Below are positions 35,359-43,368 of a stretch of 64,000 nt of DNA, piece after piece (within the stretch, counting starts at the first letter, position 1; each line of letters begins with the position of its first letter). This DNA comes from Bradyrhizobium sp. Arg816 (GTDB taxonomy: Bacteria > Pseudomonadota > Alphaproteobacteria > Rhizobiales > Xanthobacteraceae). A model generated the notes under the pieces. The model saw only the letters and a program-made list of their open reading frames with translations, made no database searches and was not told the origin of the DNA. The stretch spans positions 434,001 to 498,000 of the forward strand of contig NZ_JAPRAQ010000002.1 of assembly GCF_029989365.1 (NCBI RefSeq), written 5' to 3'. The position numbers were made by a program, and so were the translations under genes.

Positions 35359-35517
35359 ATGAATTTGCAATGTGGACGTTTGCGCCTGGCGGTACGCTCG
35401 GAGCCGCCTGCGCCGCGCGTCAAGATATCCGTCTCTGAACCGCCGAAGGCGGCCAACGACAATCATCTGGCGTGGCCGTTCCTGCCGTTTCCGCTCGGCT
35501 GGTACGCGACGAACTGA
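35359..35517 (+). CDS. Very small hypothetical protein (52 aa)
   Basis: A 52-codon ORF from ATG 35359 to TGA 35515. The C-terminal half carries a striking ordered motif, PPKAANDNHLAWPFLPFP followed by LGWYATN, typical of short conserved proteins rather than of chance sequence; similar AANDN-containing miniproteins occur in Bradyrhizobium. The N-terminal half is basic. Function unknown. Confidence 0.5.
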   Translation: MNLQCGRLRLAVRSEPPAPRVKISVSEPPKAANDNHLAWPFLPFPLGWYATN

Positions 35518-36029
35518 TCCCCGGAATAGCGCGACGCCGCTCAAGCGGAATATCATCGCTTGGCGGCGTCCGTTTAGGCATTGGGCGCTGAAATCCCCAA
35601 TGCTCATATGTCTATGGCGACAGCCAAAGGTTCGAAGCAATTTTGCGAATTCTGCGCCGGACCGGCCGGCGCAATGCCTTGAAAAATCGCGCGGAAGTGG
35701 CGTTGGGTGAAGAACAAGCGCCAAAGCTTCAAGCAAGGCTTCAGCAAGGTTCGCGCGCGCTTCAGATCGCTATAGGCCGCCTGCCCCCCAACACTCCCGC
35801 CGGCTCAGATGCGCGACGTGCTCTGCGCATAGGCGCCAAGCGGCCCCTGAGCATTGTCGGTCCGTCGCTGCGGCGCACAGTTCCCGCCCGTGCGGTCGCA
35901 ACCAATCACCGCGCCAAGAGTTGCAGGTTCTTCCCGTCCGTCCGGGGGAGCCGCGTGGCTGCGATCCATGCCCGCGCGATGGACGGACGGTCATCTCGTC
36001 TCACGACCGTGTGAGCTGGAGCGCGGCCG
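35518..36029. other. Gene-poor interval
   Basis: About 510 bp. ORFs on both strands (for example 35643-36014) are Arg/Ala-rich without motifs. No RNA gene or strong hairpin was recognised. Confidence 0.35.
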
Positions 36030-36251
36030 GTGAATTTTCACGAGCGAGCAGAGACCAAAGAACAGCAGGCCGCAAACCAAGGGGATGCATTGAGTCAAAT
36101 CGATACGACCGAGAAACTCTCGGGCACGCCGGAGACTGAAAGTTCGCTGTTCGCACTGTGCGGGCTTGGCGTCGCCGGGATCGCAATGCTGGGCTGGATC
36201 TGCGCCCTCGCCTGGATCGCCTGGCGCCTGGTCGATTGGCTGTTGTTCTGA
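36030..36251 (+). CDS. Small membrane protein, paralogue of 11720-11878
   Basis: A 73-aa protein with a GTG start and GGAG eight bases upstream. An acidic, Gln/Glu-rich N-terminus leads to one membrane helix (LGVAGIAMLGWICALAWIAWRLV) ending DWLLF. The helix matches the tiny protein at 11720 in sequence pattern, not just hydrophobicity. It is the last chromosomal gene before the integrated element. Function unknown. Confidence 0.6.
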   Translation: MNFHERAETKEQQAANQGDALSQIDTTEKLSGTPETESSLFALCGLGVAGIAMLGWICALAWIAWRLVDWLLF

Positions 36252-36406
36252 AATTGAAACGCCGTCGCAACGCCAATGCACGCAAAAGTTGCGTCTGGTG
36301 TAATTTCGCGGAGATCGCCTCGCCGACTTCACTGTCGCCGGCGGCAACGGAACGGGATGAGCGCGGGGCAATATCGAGAGAATTGAAGGGGCTTCAACCT
36401 CGGGAC

Positions 36407-36453
36407 TGGTCGGGGCAGCTGGATTCGAACCAACGACCTGCAGTACCCAAAAC
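36407..36453 (-). other. att site: 3' fragment of tRNA-Pro(UGG)
   Basis: On the minus strand these 47 nt read as the 3' part of a tRNA. They contain an anticodon loop TT-TGG-GT with stem ACTGC, variable loop AGGTC, T-arm GTTGG-TTCGAAT-CCAGC, acceptor strand TGCCCCG, discriminator A and encoded CCA. The 5' half is absent: the sequence diverges at 36454. This is the usual scar left when an island integrates into a tRNA 3' end. Integrase follows at 36598. The intact tRNA should lie at the far end of the island, to the right. Confidence 0.75.
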
Positions 36454-36597
36454 ATATCAGCTAGTCCCTCACCTGCCCTCAGGCACTATCAGGGGTCCTA
36501 AGCCTGCGAGGAAAACCTCTCAGGCCATAACCTACCGCTATCCCTCGCCTGCTGTGATTGGCACCGCGGTGCTTCCCCCGTGCTTCCCGGAGGGCAA

Positions 36598-37968
36598 ATG
36601 AGCGGTCAAACCATCACCAAAACGCTAGTCGACGGCCTGGCAAAGCAAGCTTCCGAATACACGGTATGGGACTCCAAGCTACCCGGCTTCGGTGTGCGGG
36701 TCCGTCCCACCGGCGCCAAGTCGTTCATCATAGTCTATCGAGCGGGAACCGGTCGGACAGCGCCAGTACGGCGCTACACCGTGGCCGCCGTCGGCAAGCT
36801 GGCGCCGGAGGCCGCCCGAACGCAAGCCAAGATCCTGCTTGGGAACATAGCCAACGGCGCCGACCCGGCCGCGGAGAAGCGGGCTAATCGTCCCAAGCGC
36901 GACAGGCTGACATTCGATGAGCTCGCCCAGCTCTATCTGGACCAATACGCCAAGGTCCGGAAATCTTCATGGAAGAACGATGAGGGTTACCTCAAGAAAC
37001 CGCGGGCGAAGTGGAAGCGCCGAATCGCGGCCGAGATCACGGATGATGATGTCGCGGAGCTCCTCGAGGAGATCGGCGCCACAGCGCCCGTGGGGGCGAA
37101 CCGAACGCAGTCAGTCCTGCACACTCTGTTCTCCTGGGCCAAAGAACCGGGCCGAAGGCACGTCCCGACCAATCCGGTCGCGGACATGCGCCGGCGCTAC
37201 CAGGAATCGCCACGGGAACGCGTCCTCACCGACGAGGAAATCCGGACGCTTTGGTGGGGCCTGGATGATCCCGACTTGCCAGCAAGCCGACCCATTGCCC
37301 TCGCCTTGCGGTTCATTCTGGCAACCATGGTCCGGCCAGGTCAGTCAGCGGGCCTACTCATCCCGGAATTGGTGGGCTTCACCGGCGAAGAACCGCAGTA
37401 CCACATCCCCAAAAATCGGGTGAAGAAGCGCCGCGAAGTGATTGTCCCGTTGAATGCACTTGCCGTTGCGGCCGTGCGGGAGGCAATTGCGCGCAACGAT
37501 CAAGGCGCCGTTTTCTCTTCTTGGGCGAAGCCCGATCCGAAAGCCGATTGCGACGACCAAACAGATGCAAAACCCGGATTATTGCCGATCACTCGGGACG
37601 CTCTGTCGGCGGCGCTGAATGGCCGACCGGCTAAGGGCAAGCGCCCCGCGCGCAAAGGTATCCGTGAGCACCTCGGGATGGCGCACTTCACGCCGCATGA
37701 CCTCCGGCGCACGGCCGCAACGATCGCGCGCCGCGGGGGCGCAAAGCGCGAGGACGTCAAAGCGCTGCTCGATCATCTCGAGGGCGATGTGACTGCGACA
37801 TACGACAAGTACGACATGCTCCCCGAAAAGCGACTGGTCGCCTCGATCCTGGAAGCCGAATTGCGCAAGATTGTCGGCACTAAGCCAAATTATTGTAGGC
37901 CGGAAATTGTCTTCGAGCGCGACAATGTCGTCGCGATTGAGGAGCCGAAAATTGCTGTAGCTAGCTAA
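36598..37968 (+). CDS. Tyrosine-type integrase (phage/island integrase)
   Basis: A 456-aa tyrosine recombinase of the P4-like class. The N-terminal DUF4102-type arm-binding domain (LVDGLAKQASEYTVWDSKLPGFGVRVRPTG, residues 10-40) is followed by a core-binding SAM-like domain and the catalytic domain. Active-site residues are visible: Arg246 (MVRPGQ), His367 and Arg370 (PHDLRRT), His393 (LLDHLEG) and Tyr402 as the likely nucleophile (TATYDKYD). ATG 36598 has GGAGG close upstream and is chosen over 36580. It lies next to the tRNA-Pro fragment and drives insertion and excision of the island. Confidence 0.93.
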   Translation: MSGQTITKTLVDGLAKQASEYTVWDSKLPGFGVRVRPTGAKSFIIVYRAGTGRTAPVRRYTVAAVGKLAPEAARTQAKILLGNIANGADPAAEKRANRPKRDRLTFDELAQLYLDQYAKVRKSSWKNDEGYLKKPRAKWKRRIAAEITDDDVAELLEEIGATAPVGANRTQSVLHTLFSWAKEPGRRHVPTNPVADMRRRYQESPRERVLTDEEIRTLWWGLDDPDLPASRPIALALRFILATMVRPGQSAGLLIPELVGFTGEEPQYHIPKNRVKKRREVIVPLNALAVAAVREAIARNDQGAVFSSWAKPDPKADCDDQTDAKPGLLPITRDALSAALNGRPAKGKRPARKGIREHLGMAHFTPHDLRRTAATIARRGGAKREDVKALLDHLEGDVTATYDKYDMLPEKRLVASILEAELRKIVGTKPNYCRPEIVFERDNVVAIEEPKIAVAS

Positions 37969-38168
37969 ATTCAGCTGGGTACAGCTATTTGGGTGGCTCA
38001 AAAAACGACGGCAGCGGGCTCTTGCGTGCTGCCGTTGACTTCCTGACAATCTGCGATAGCATTTTAGTGTTCAAGCCAAGGTATCGCGCTTCGGGCAGCG
38101 CGTTGTTTCTCTCGTTCCTTGGATAGACGGCTTGAACCGAGGCAACCGCCCTCATCCAAGGATATGAC

Positions 38169-38372
38169 ATGTCTCGATTTCTAACCACCACGGAAGCCGC
38201 GCGCCACGTTCGCTTGTCGAAAGCGACGATGGAGCGTCTGCGCGTAAAGGGCGGCGGCCCCGACTTTCTCAATCCTGTGCCTGGGCGCGTGCTTTACGAC
38301 GTCGTCGACTTGGACGCGTGGATGTGGAGCCGTCGACGTAAGTCGACCTCAGAAGCAGCGGTTGCGGCTTGA
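38169..38372 (+). CDS. AlpA-type helix-turn-helix protein (excisionase-like)
   Basis: A 67-aa MerR-like winged HTH protein: FLTTTEAARHVRLSKATMERLRVKGGGPDFLNPVPGRVLYDVVDLDAWMWSRRR, ending in a Lys/Ser/Ala tail. This is the AlpA/excisionase architecture used by P4-like satellites and islands to control integrase expression and excision. It sits between the integrase and the replication gene, as expected. Confidence 0.85.
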   Translation: MSRFLTTTEAARHVRLSKATMERLRVKGGGPDFLNPVPGRVLYDVVDLDAWMWSRRRKSTSEAAVAA

Positions 38373-38469
38373 TCACATCGCGCGCACGCGCGCTTTCGCC
38401 GGCCGAACATTCAACGTTCACCCGATAATGAGGGCCAGACAGTCACGTCCCCGCGGGCGCCAAAAAGAA

Positions 38470-38502
38470 TGGCCCCGCCGACTGCCAGGTCGAACGGGGC
38501 CA
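38470..38502 (+). promoter_or_regulatory. Hairpin in the leader of the replication gene
   Basis: TGGCCCCG (38470-38477) and CGGGGCCA (38495-38502) pair perfectly around a 17-nt loop and are followed by AAAAA. It ends 17 nt before the chosen ATG at 38520. On the plus strand it lacks a T-run; it could control translation or bind a protein. Confidence 0.45.
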
Positions 38503-38519
38503 AAAATCGAAACCAAGAG

Positions 38520-40958
38520 ATGGATATCACAAACACCGTTACGAAACAACGAACTCCCCTTGTCGACCTGAAGCCGAAACTCGACATCGCGCTCGGTCTT
38601 GCCGAGTTGGGATTCGACGTATTCCCATTGTCGCCCAATCGGAAAACACCGGTCTTTGAGGATAGTTGGAAAGACCTCGCGACCCATGACACCGATCGCG
38701 TAAAGAGGCTGTGGGCGGGCGGCTATCGCGTTTGCAATGTGGGCCTGCGTACCGGTCTTCCCTTCTTGAACGGTTTCCTTGCTGTTATCGATATCGACAT
38801 CAAGGACGGGAAGCCAGGGAAGCAATCGCTCGCCGAGCTCGAGCAGCATCTAGGCAAACTTCCCCCAACAATGACGTTCCGCACCGCCTCGGGCGGCGAG
38901 CATCGCTACTTTGTTGCGCCTTGGCCGCTGGGCAACAGCAACTCGAAGCTCAGTCCAGGAATCGATGTTCGAGGGGTTGGCGGCTATGTTGTCGGCGGCG
39001 GCAGCACCGTCGACGGCAACGAGTATGGCCTGATCGGGGGAGAAGAGTTTGCCGCCCTTCCCGAGGCATGGGCCACTGCTTGCGGCCGACCTCGCCAGCG
39101 AACGGCCCTCGACCGAGCAATTCCTTTGGTCGAGTTGGATCAACCGGCCAATATCGAATGCGCTATTTCGTACCTCTCTTACAGCGCGCCGGCCCACGGC
39201 ACTTATTCGGTGTCGTGCCATGTTCGCGATTTCGGCATCAGCCAAGAAAACTGCCTCGAGTTGATCGTGGACCATTGGCCAGGCGCCGAAGGTAAGAGTT
39301 ACGAGCACATCGAAACGCGCGTGGCCAACGCTTACACATACGCCCAAGATCCTCCCGGCATCGCTTGCGCCGAAGTGGAGTTCGAGGCCGTTGAAGTGAA
39401 CGGGCGCCCCCAGCCATCCGGCGACTGGGACAAACCGGCCGACCTCTGGAAAGAGGAGAAGCCGCCCGCGGACATGCTCCAAGGCATTGTTCCGCCCTTC
39501 CTGAACGCGTTCGGGAAAGATCGGGCGCGATCGCTAGGCGTAAACTCGGATGCGATCACCGCCGCTGCGGTAGCTGTCGTGGGCTCCCTCATTCCGGCGA
39601 CCAATCGGCTGCAAATGTATCAAAACCGGAGCTCCTGGTCGGTGCTCTGCGTCTTGTGGACTGCGCTTGTCGGCGATCCAGGCTCAGCCAAATCGGCCGC
39701 GGTGAAGGCTGCGCTCGCTTTTGCCAATCCAGTCAACAAGAGTTGGTCGACGACCTTCGCCAAGGAATTGTCTGACTACGATCGAGCAGAACTTGCCTTT
39801 GCGGCTCAGAAGCCGGGGAAGAAAAAGAGCGAAGAGCCGGCCGAGGATGAGCCGCATCCGGCAGACGTCGTCGTGAAACCATTGCCGCCCAAGGCGCGAT
39901 CGAAAATCTCGAACGACAGCACGACGGAGGCGATTGTCACCCGCCTTGCCGAGACGCCGGAAGTCGCACCGTTGATTCAGTATTCCGACGAGCTGTCGGG
40001 ATGGTTGGGTGGCATGGACGCGTACCGATCAAAAGGCTCCAAAGACCGGGCGCTTTGGCTCGAGGCGAAGGAAGGTGCTCCCTACCGGGTGGACCGACAA
40101 GGTCGGGGTTCTGTCGAGGCGCCAAATCTGGCGGTATCGATCATTGGAGGCATTCAAGACGACCTCATAGCCAGGCTTGCACCCGACCTCGCGACCGACG
40201 GTTTGCTGCAACGGTTTGCCCTGATCGCCATTCGGCAGCTCGGGCTCGGCGAAGACAATCCCGAGGTCCCTGCCATAGAGGCAGCTGTTCCGCGCGTCGC
40301 GTTGGCGCTTGCTGGCCTCGACGAGGCGACCTACCGCTTCGACCAGCGGGCCGCGGAAGAACTGTGGGCCATCAAGGCGTTCAAGCTGCGCGAGATGGCC
40401 CGGCCCGACGTCCCCTCGGGTCTGAAAACCTGGTTGGCCAAGGCGGACGCGGAATTCGGCCGCTACGCGTTGGCGTTTCATCTCATCGAATGGGCCATCA
40501 TCGCGGAAGCATTGGAAACACCGCCCGAAGGGCTGATCTCAGCCGACACCGCCAGGAGAGCTCGACGATACGTCGAAGAGTTTCTCTATGCCCACGCCCT
40601 GTTCATCCATACCACCGTACTCGACGGCGCCGGCAACGATCACGAGGCCCGATGGGTCGCGGGGTACGTCCTAACCCGCAACATGGAGCGGATAACGGCC
40701 AGAGAAGTCAGCAGAGCGCGGCCGCGCAGCCTGGGTCGCAACCGCAAGCAGCTTCTCGCGGTGATGGGCCGCCTCGAGGCCGACGGGTGGCTCCGAATGA
40801 CGAGCTCCGATCCTGCCAGCTGGCGGGTAAATCCGACAGTTCACGATGGGCGCTTCGAGGACATTCGGCGGGCCGAAAATGAACGCCGTGATGCCGTCCG
40901 CGGTGAAATCGCAGTCGCGGCAGCAAGTCGGCGGGCGGCCCAAGGAGGCCCGGCATGA
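38520..40958 (+). CDS. Prim-pol/DUF3987 replication protein
   Basis: An 812-aa protein. Residues 20-200 form a bifunctional DNA primase/polymerase (prim-pol) domain, with the catalytic Asp pair in VIDIDIKDG (Asp91, Asp93) and the SGGEHRYF motif (His128). Residues 320-800 match DUF3987, a helicase-like module with a Walker-A-type GDPGSAKS (385-392). Such proteins start and unwind replication in satellites, phages and integrative islands. The ATG 38520 is favoured because the start at 38469 would translate the hairpin. Its stop is followed at once by an iteron array, fitting a replication origin beside its initiator. Confidence 0.85.
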   Translation: MDITNTVTKQRTPLVDLKPKLDIALGLAELGFDVFPLSPNRKTPVFEDSWKDLATHDTDRVKRLWAGGYRVCNVGLRTGLPFLNGFLAVIDIDIKDGKPGKQSLAELEQHLGKLPPTMTFRTASGGEHRYFVAPWPLGNSNSKLSPGIDVRGVGGYVVGGGSTVDGNEYGLIGGEEFAALPEAWATACGRPRQRTALDRAIPLVELDQPANIECAISYLSYSAPAHGTYSVSCHVRDFGISQENCLELIVDHWPGAEGKSYEHIETRVANAYTYAQDPPGIACAEVEFEAVEVNGRPQPSGDWDKPADLWKEEKPPADMLQGIVPPFLNAFGKDRARSLGVNSDAITAAAVAVVGSLIPATNRLQMYQNRSSWSVLCVLWTALVGDPGSAKSAAVKAALAFANPVNKSWSTTFAKELSDYDRAELAFAAQKPGKKKSEEPAEDEPHPADVVVKPLPPKARSKISNDSTTEAIVTRLAETPEVAPLIQYSDELSGWLGGMDAYRSKGSKDRALWLEAKEGAPYRVDRQGRGSVEAPNLAVSIIGGIQDDLIARLAPDLATDGLLQRFALIAIRQLGLGEDNPEVPAIEAAVPRVALALAGLDEATYRFDQRAAEELWAIKAFKLREMARPDVPSGLKTWLAKADAEFGRYALAFHLIEWAIIAEALETPPEGLISADTARRARRYVEEFLYAHALFIHTTVLDGAGNDHEARWVAGYVLTRNMERITAREVSRARPRSLGRNRKQLLAVMGRLEADGWLRMTSSDPASWRVNPTVHDGRFEDIRRAENERRDAVRGEIAVAAASRRAAQGGPA

Positions 40959-40970
40959 TGGCGCGGCCCC

Positions 40971-41226
40971 GTCAGCGGTGTCAGCGGGTGTCAACGCTGT
41001 CAGCGCTGTTGGCCCGCGCGTTGCATTCCGAAACGGCGGAGCGCGGAGGCCGCACGGCGCTGACAACCGCTGACACCGCTGACAGTCCCCGCCGTTTTGT
41101 AGTCTTCGCCAGCGCTTGGGTGTCAGCGGTGTCACTTGCGCGCACGAGAACACCAAGGCTTTTTACCCCCTCCTCCCTCTATTTTCCCCTGAGCCCGTTT
41201 AGGCGGAATCCGCTGACACCGCTGAC
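40971..41226. repeat. Iteron array, candidate replication origin
   Basis: Ten copies of the heptamer GTCAGCG or its inverse CGCTGAC (one copy GTCAACG). Plus-sense copies are at 40971, 40980, 40990, 40999 and 41122. Inverse copies are at 41058, 41068, 41077, 41211 and 41220. Within clusters the spacing is a regular 9-10 bp, about one helical turn, as for iterons. A T/C-rich tract (41160-41188) lies between clusters. Position right after a prim-pol/DUF3987 gene recalls the P4 ori/crr arrangement. Confidence 0.65.
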
Positions 41227-41325
41227 ACCCCACCGCTGGCCGCCCCACCGCGATCAAGGGGCCCGCGCCGGCTTTTGTGGTCCATCCACGTCTCCGGCAT
41301 GCACCCACAAAACAAGAAGGCTCCA

Positions 41326-41709
41326 ATGAACAAGTTCACCCCTGGCCGCCTCTTCAAGTCTCGAGGCCGGCCGTACCAGATCGTCGGCCCAAAAGATCAT
41401 TGGACCCGGGATGGCCGCTACGTCGAAATGATCCGCTACCAGTCCATTTGTGCCGAACCTGGTTGCGACCGCACCTTCAGGGCTCTGTCGACCAAGAGCC
41501 GGATCCGCAAAGGCCAACTCAACAAGCGGTGCGAGCTCCACCACTCGCCTGGAGTGCCCGCCCCCATCCAGAAGGTCCAGAAGAAGCGGCCAAAGGCGCG
41601 CGTGAAAAAGCCAACTGCGGCAGCCCAGCTGGCGGCTCGCAGAGAGCGGGCGGTCAATCAGGCCATCCTCGCCATGCAACGCGTCCAGCGACCCTCGTAT
41701 CTCGACTGA
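41326..41709 (+). CDS. Hypothetical protein with Cys/His cluster
   Basis: A 127-aa basic protein. The ATG 41326 (MNKFTPGRLF) has GAAGG six bases upstream; 41275 and 41299 are weaker. The centre has a possible zinc site, ICAEPGCDRTF then RCELHH, and the C-terminal half is a Lys/Arg/Ala-rich helix suited to nucleic-acid binding. It follows the iteron array and is probably an element-encoded DNA- or RNA-binding protein. Not a recognised family. Confidence 0.6.
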   Translation: MNKFTPGRLFKSRGRPYQIVGPKDHWTRDGRYVEMIRYQSICAEPGCDRTFRALSTKSRIRKGQLNKRCELHHSPGVPAPIQKVQKKRPKARVKKPTAAAQLAARRERAVNQAILAMQRVQRPSYLD

Positions 41710-41784
41710 GGGGCCGTCTTACGGGCTTGCAGGGGCCTTGCAGCTACGGCAATCTGTCGTTGAGTATAAGATCGGAGGTTTCGG

Positions 41785-42240
41785 ATGCCGCGCGGCCAGT
41801 TCTACACCGTGTTCACCTTGGGATTTGCCACGGCGATCGGGCTGTTGGGAGTATCGCTCAGCATTCTTCTTTTCTTCTCGGGCGAAGCCTGGGCCTGGGC
41901 ATACCTGATCCTCAACGCCCACCAGATTCCACAGGACTGGCTCGAGCCCGGCTACATCGCGTTGTTTGTCGCCGGCGCGGCAGTCTTAGCGGCTTATTGG
42001 ATCGTGCGGATCCAACAGGCAATTGTCCGCCGGTCCGGCGATCGGCTGATTGCGAGGCTCAATGAACAATACACCGCGATCGCACAAACGCAGGGCCGCG
42101 AGTACGCCGACGAGTTCATGAGACTGCAGGCGCAAGCCATGATCGATGAGAGCAAAGGCAAGCCGTTCAATCTCTTCGGGGGACAGAAAATGCTGCACGC
42201 AATGTCCGCCGCCGGTGTCCACGTCCGACCGCCGGTTTGA
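41785..42240 (+). CDS. Hypothetical two-helix membrane protein
   Basis: A 151-aa protein with GGAGG seven bases before its ATG. Two membrane helices (FTLGFATAIGLLGVSLSILLFF, residues 10-31; YIALFVAGAAVLAAYWIV, about 57-74) are followed by a cytoplasmic helical tail (QAIVRRSGDRLIARLNEQYTAIAQ) and a short Gly-rich end. Part of the element's accessory genes; function unknown. Confidence 0.6.
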   Translation: MPRGQFYTVFTLGFATAIGLLGVSLSILLFFSGEAWAWAYLILNAHQIPQDWLEPGYIALFVAGAAVLAAYWIVRIQQAIVRRSGDRLIARLNEQYTAIAQTQGREYADEFMRLQAQAMIDESKGKPFNLFGGQKMLHAMSAAGVHVRPPV

Positions 42241-42657
42241 TCGAACAGCTAGGTGCCAGCGCGCGTTTCGCGCCGGAGCGGCCACGAGAGACAGTGGGCC
42301 CAAAAGTCATCTGTCGGGGCTGCGACGAGAAAGAGTAGCCCGCCGTGTCAAAGATCGCGCAAAACACCAGCTTTCAGTCACCAAAGTCACTCGCTTGAAA
42401 CCGCTAAAGCGCACAAAATCGAGAAACCAGAGCGCCCGTTCGACGCCATATGAATTCGCGACTCGAATCGCTCTCCGCGCGAAACGGCTTCACGACGCAA
42501 CAATACGCCCCGTCGGCGCAAACCAGACAGGGCCGAAAAATCGCAATAGAACTGAATGGCTTCCTGGCAACCGACAAAATGCAAAAAGCTTAAATTTTGA
42601 CTGCGAGCTCATTCGATGTTTCCAAATTGCATGCGGGGGCATCACAAGGAGCCAACC
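42241..42657. other. Intergenic region
   Basis: About 420 bp with lower GC than its neighbours, especially 42520-42610. No ORF has support. It may contain the promoter of 42658. Confidence 0.35.
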
Positions 42658-43137
42658 ATGAAGAATGGTCACGACCGCTTGCAGCGACACACGTCGTCAG
42701 AACGCCGCGTCACTCCTCCTGTCTCATGGGGTACAAATCATCGGCTGCCGACATTTCGCGGGGTGGGTAGAAACACAAGAAGCACCGGCGTCCGCTCTCG
42801 GGGGGACATCCCCGCCCCCAAGCGTGTACTTGGCGAGACCTCTCGCAGAGTTTCACCTCAATTGGCCCAGTCAATGGAGAAGGCTTCCGAAGCTCGTAAG
42901 ATCATCGCCGCGCTCGAACAGCTCCAAAGCGATGCCATTCTCGAGTTAGTAGGCGTTTCGAGGGCGACGCTTTGCGTGATGCTTTGGCAGTCTCCGATGG
43001 TCAAGGTCGCGCCGAGGCTCGGCGTCGACGCTCGCGCGCTAAAGCGCATTTGCACGCTCTACAAGGTTCCCACGCCAGCTCAAGGTTATTGGTCAACCCG
43101 ACCAGACCGCCGGAGCATCCGGATGTTCACGGCATAA
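42658..43137 (+). CDS. Hypothetical protein with C-terminal HTH/GYW motif
   Basis: A 159-aa basic protein. The ATG 42658 is preceded by AAGGAG at good spacing. The first 75 residues are Arg/Ser-rich and probably disordered. The end, VAPRLGVDARALKRICTLYKVPTPAQGYW, resembles a recurring HTH motif (x-LGVSD-x-LxKLCrrxxIPxPxxGYW) seen in phage and accessory DNA-binding proteins. Likely a small DNA-binding protein of the element. Confidence 0.5.
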   Translation: MKNGHDRLQRHTSSERRVTPPVSWGTNHRLPTFRGVGRNTRSTGVRSRGDIPAPKRVLGETSRRVSPQLAQSMEKASEARKIIAALEQLQSDAILELVGVSRATLCVMLWQSPMVKVAPRLGVDARALKRICTLYKVPTPAQGYWSTRPDRRSIRMFTA

Positions 43138-43368
43138 AATACGTACCTTGAGATATCTAGATCGACGCGAACCAGGCCGGGCATCGCGTCGATCGCACTG
43201 TACCGATGAACCGCGCCTGCGCTGGTCTCGGCATCACTGAGCCCGTGGTTCCTTTGCAAGCTATACCCAGTCGCGCCCACGGCCGTCTCAATTAAATTGA
43301 TCCGGCGAAATGAGAGCTGAAGCCGCCGCTTCCTTCGCTCGAACGCAAAACCCTCGCCCCGATTTCAA

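Noticed and set aside
40955..41329. A 124-aa ORF overlapping the primase stop (ATGA)
   Set aside because: Its sequence is only the translation of the iterons and a T/C-rich tract; kept in mind as the alternative that could refute the origin reading.
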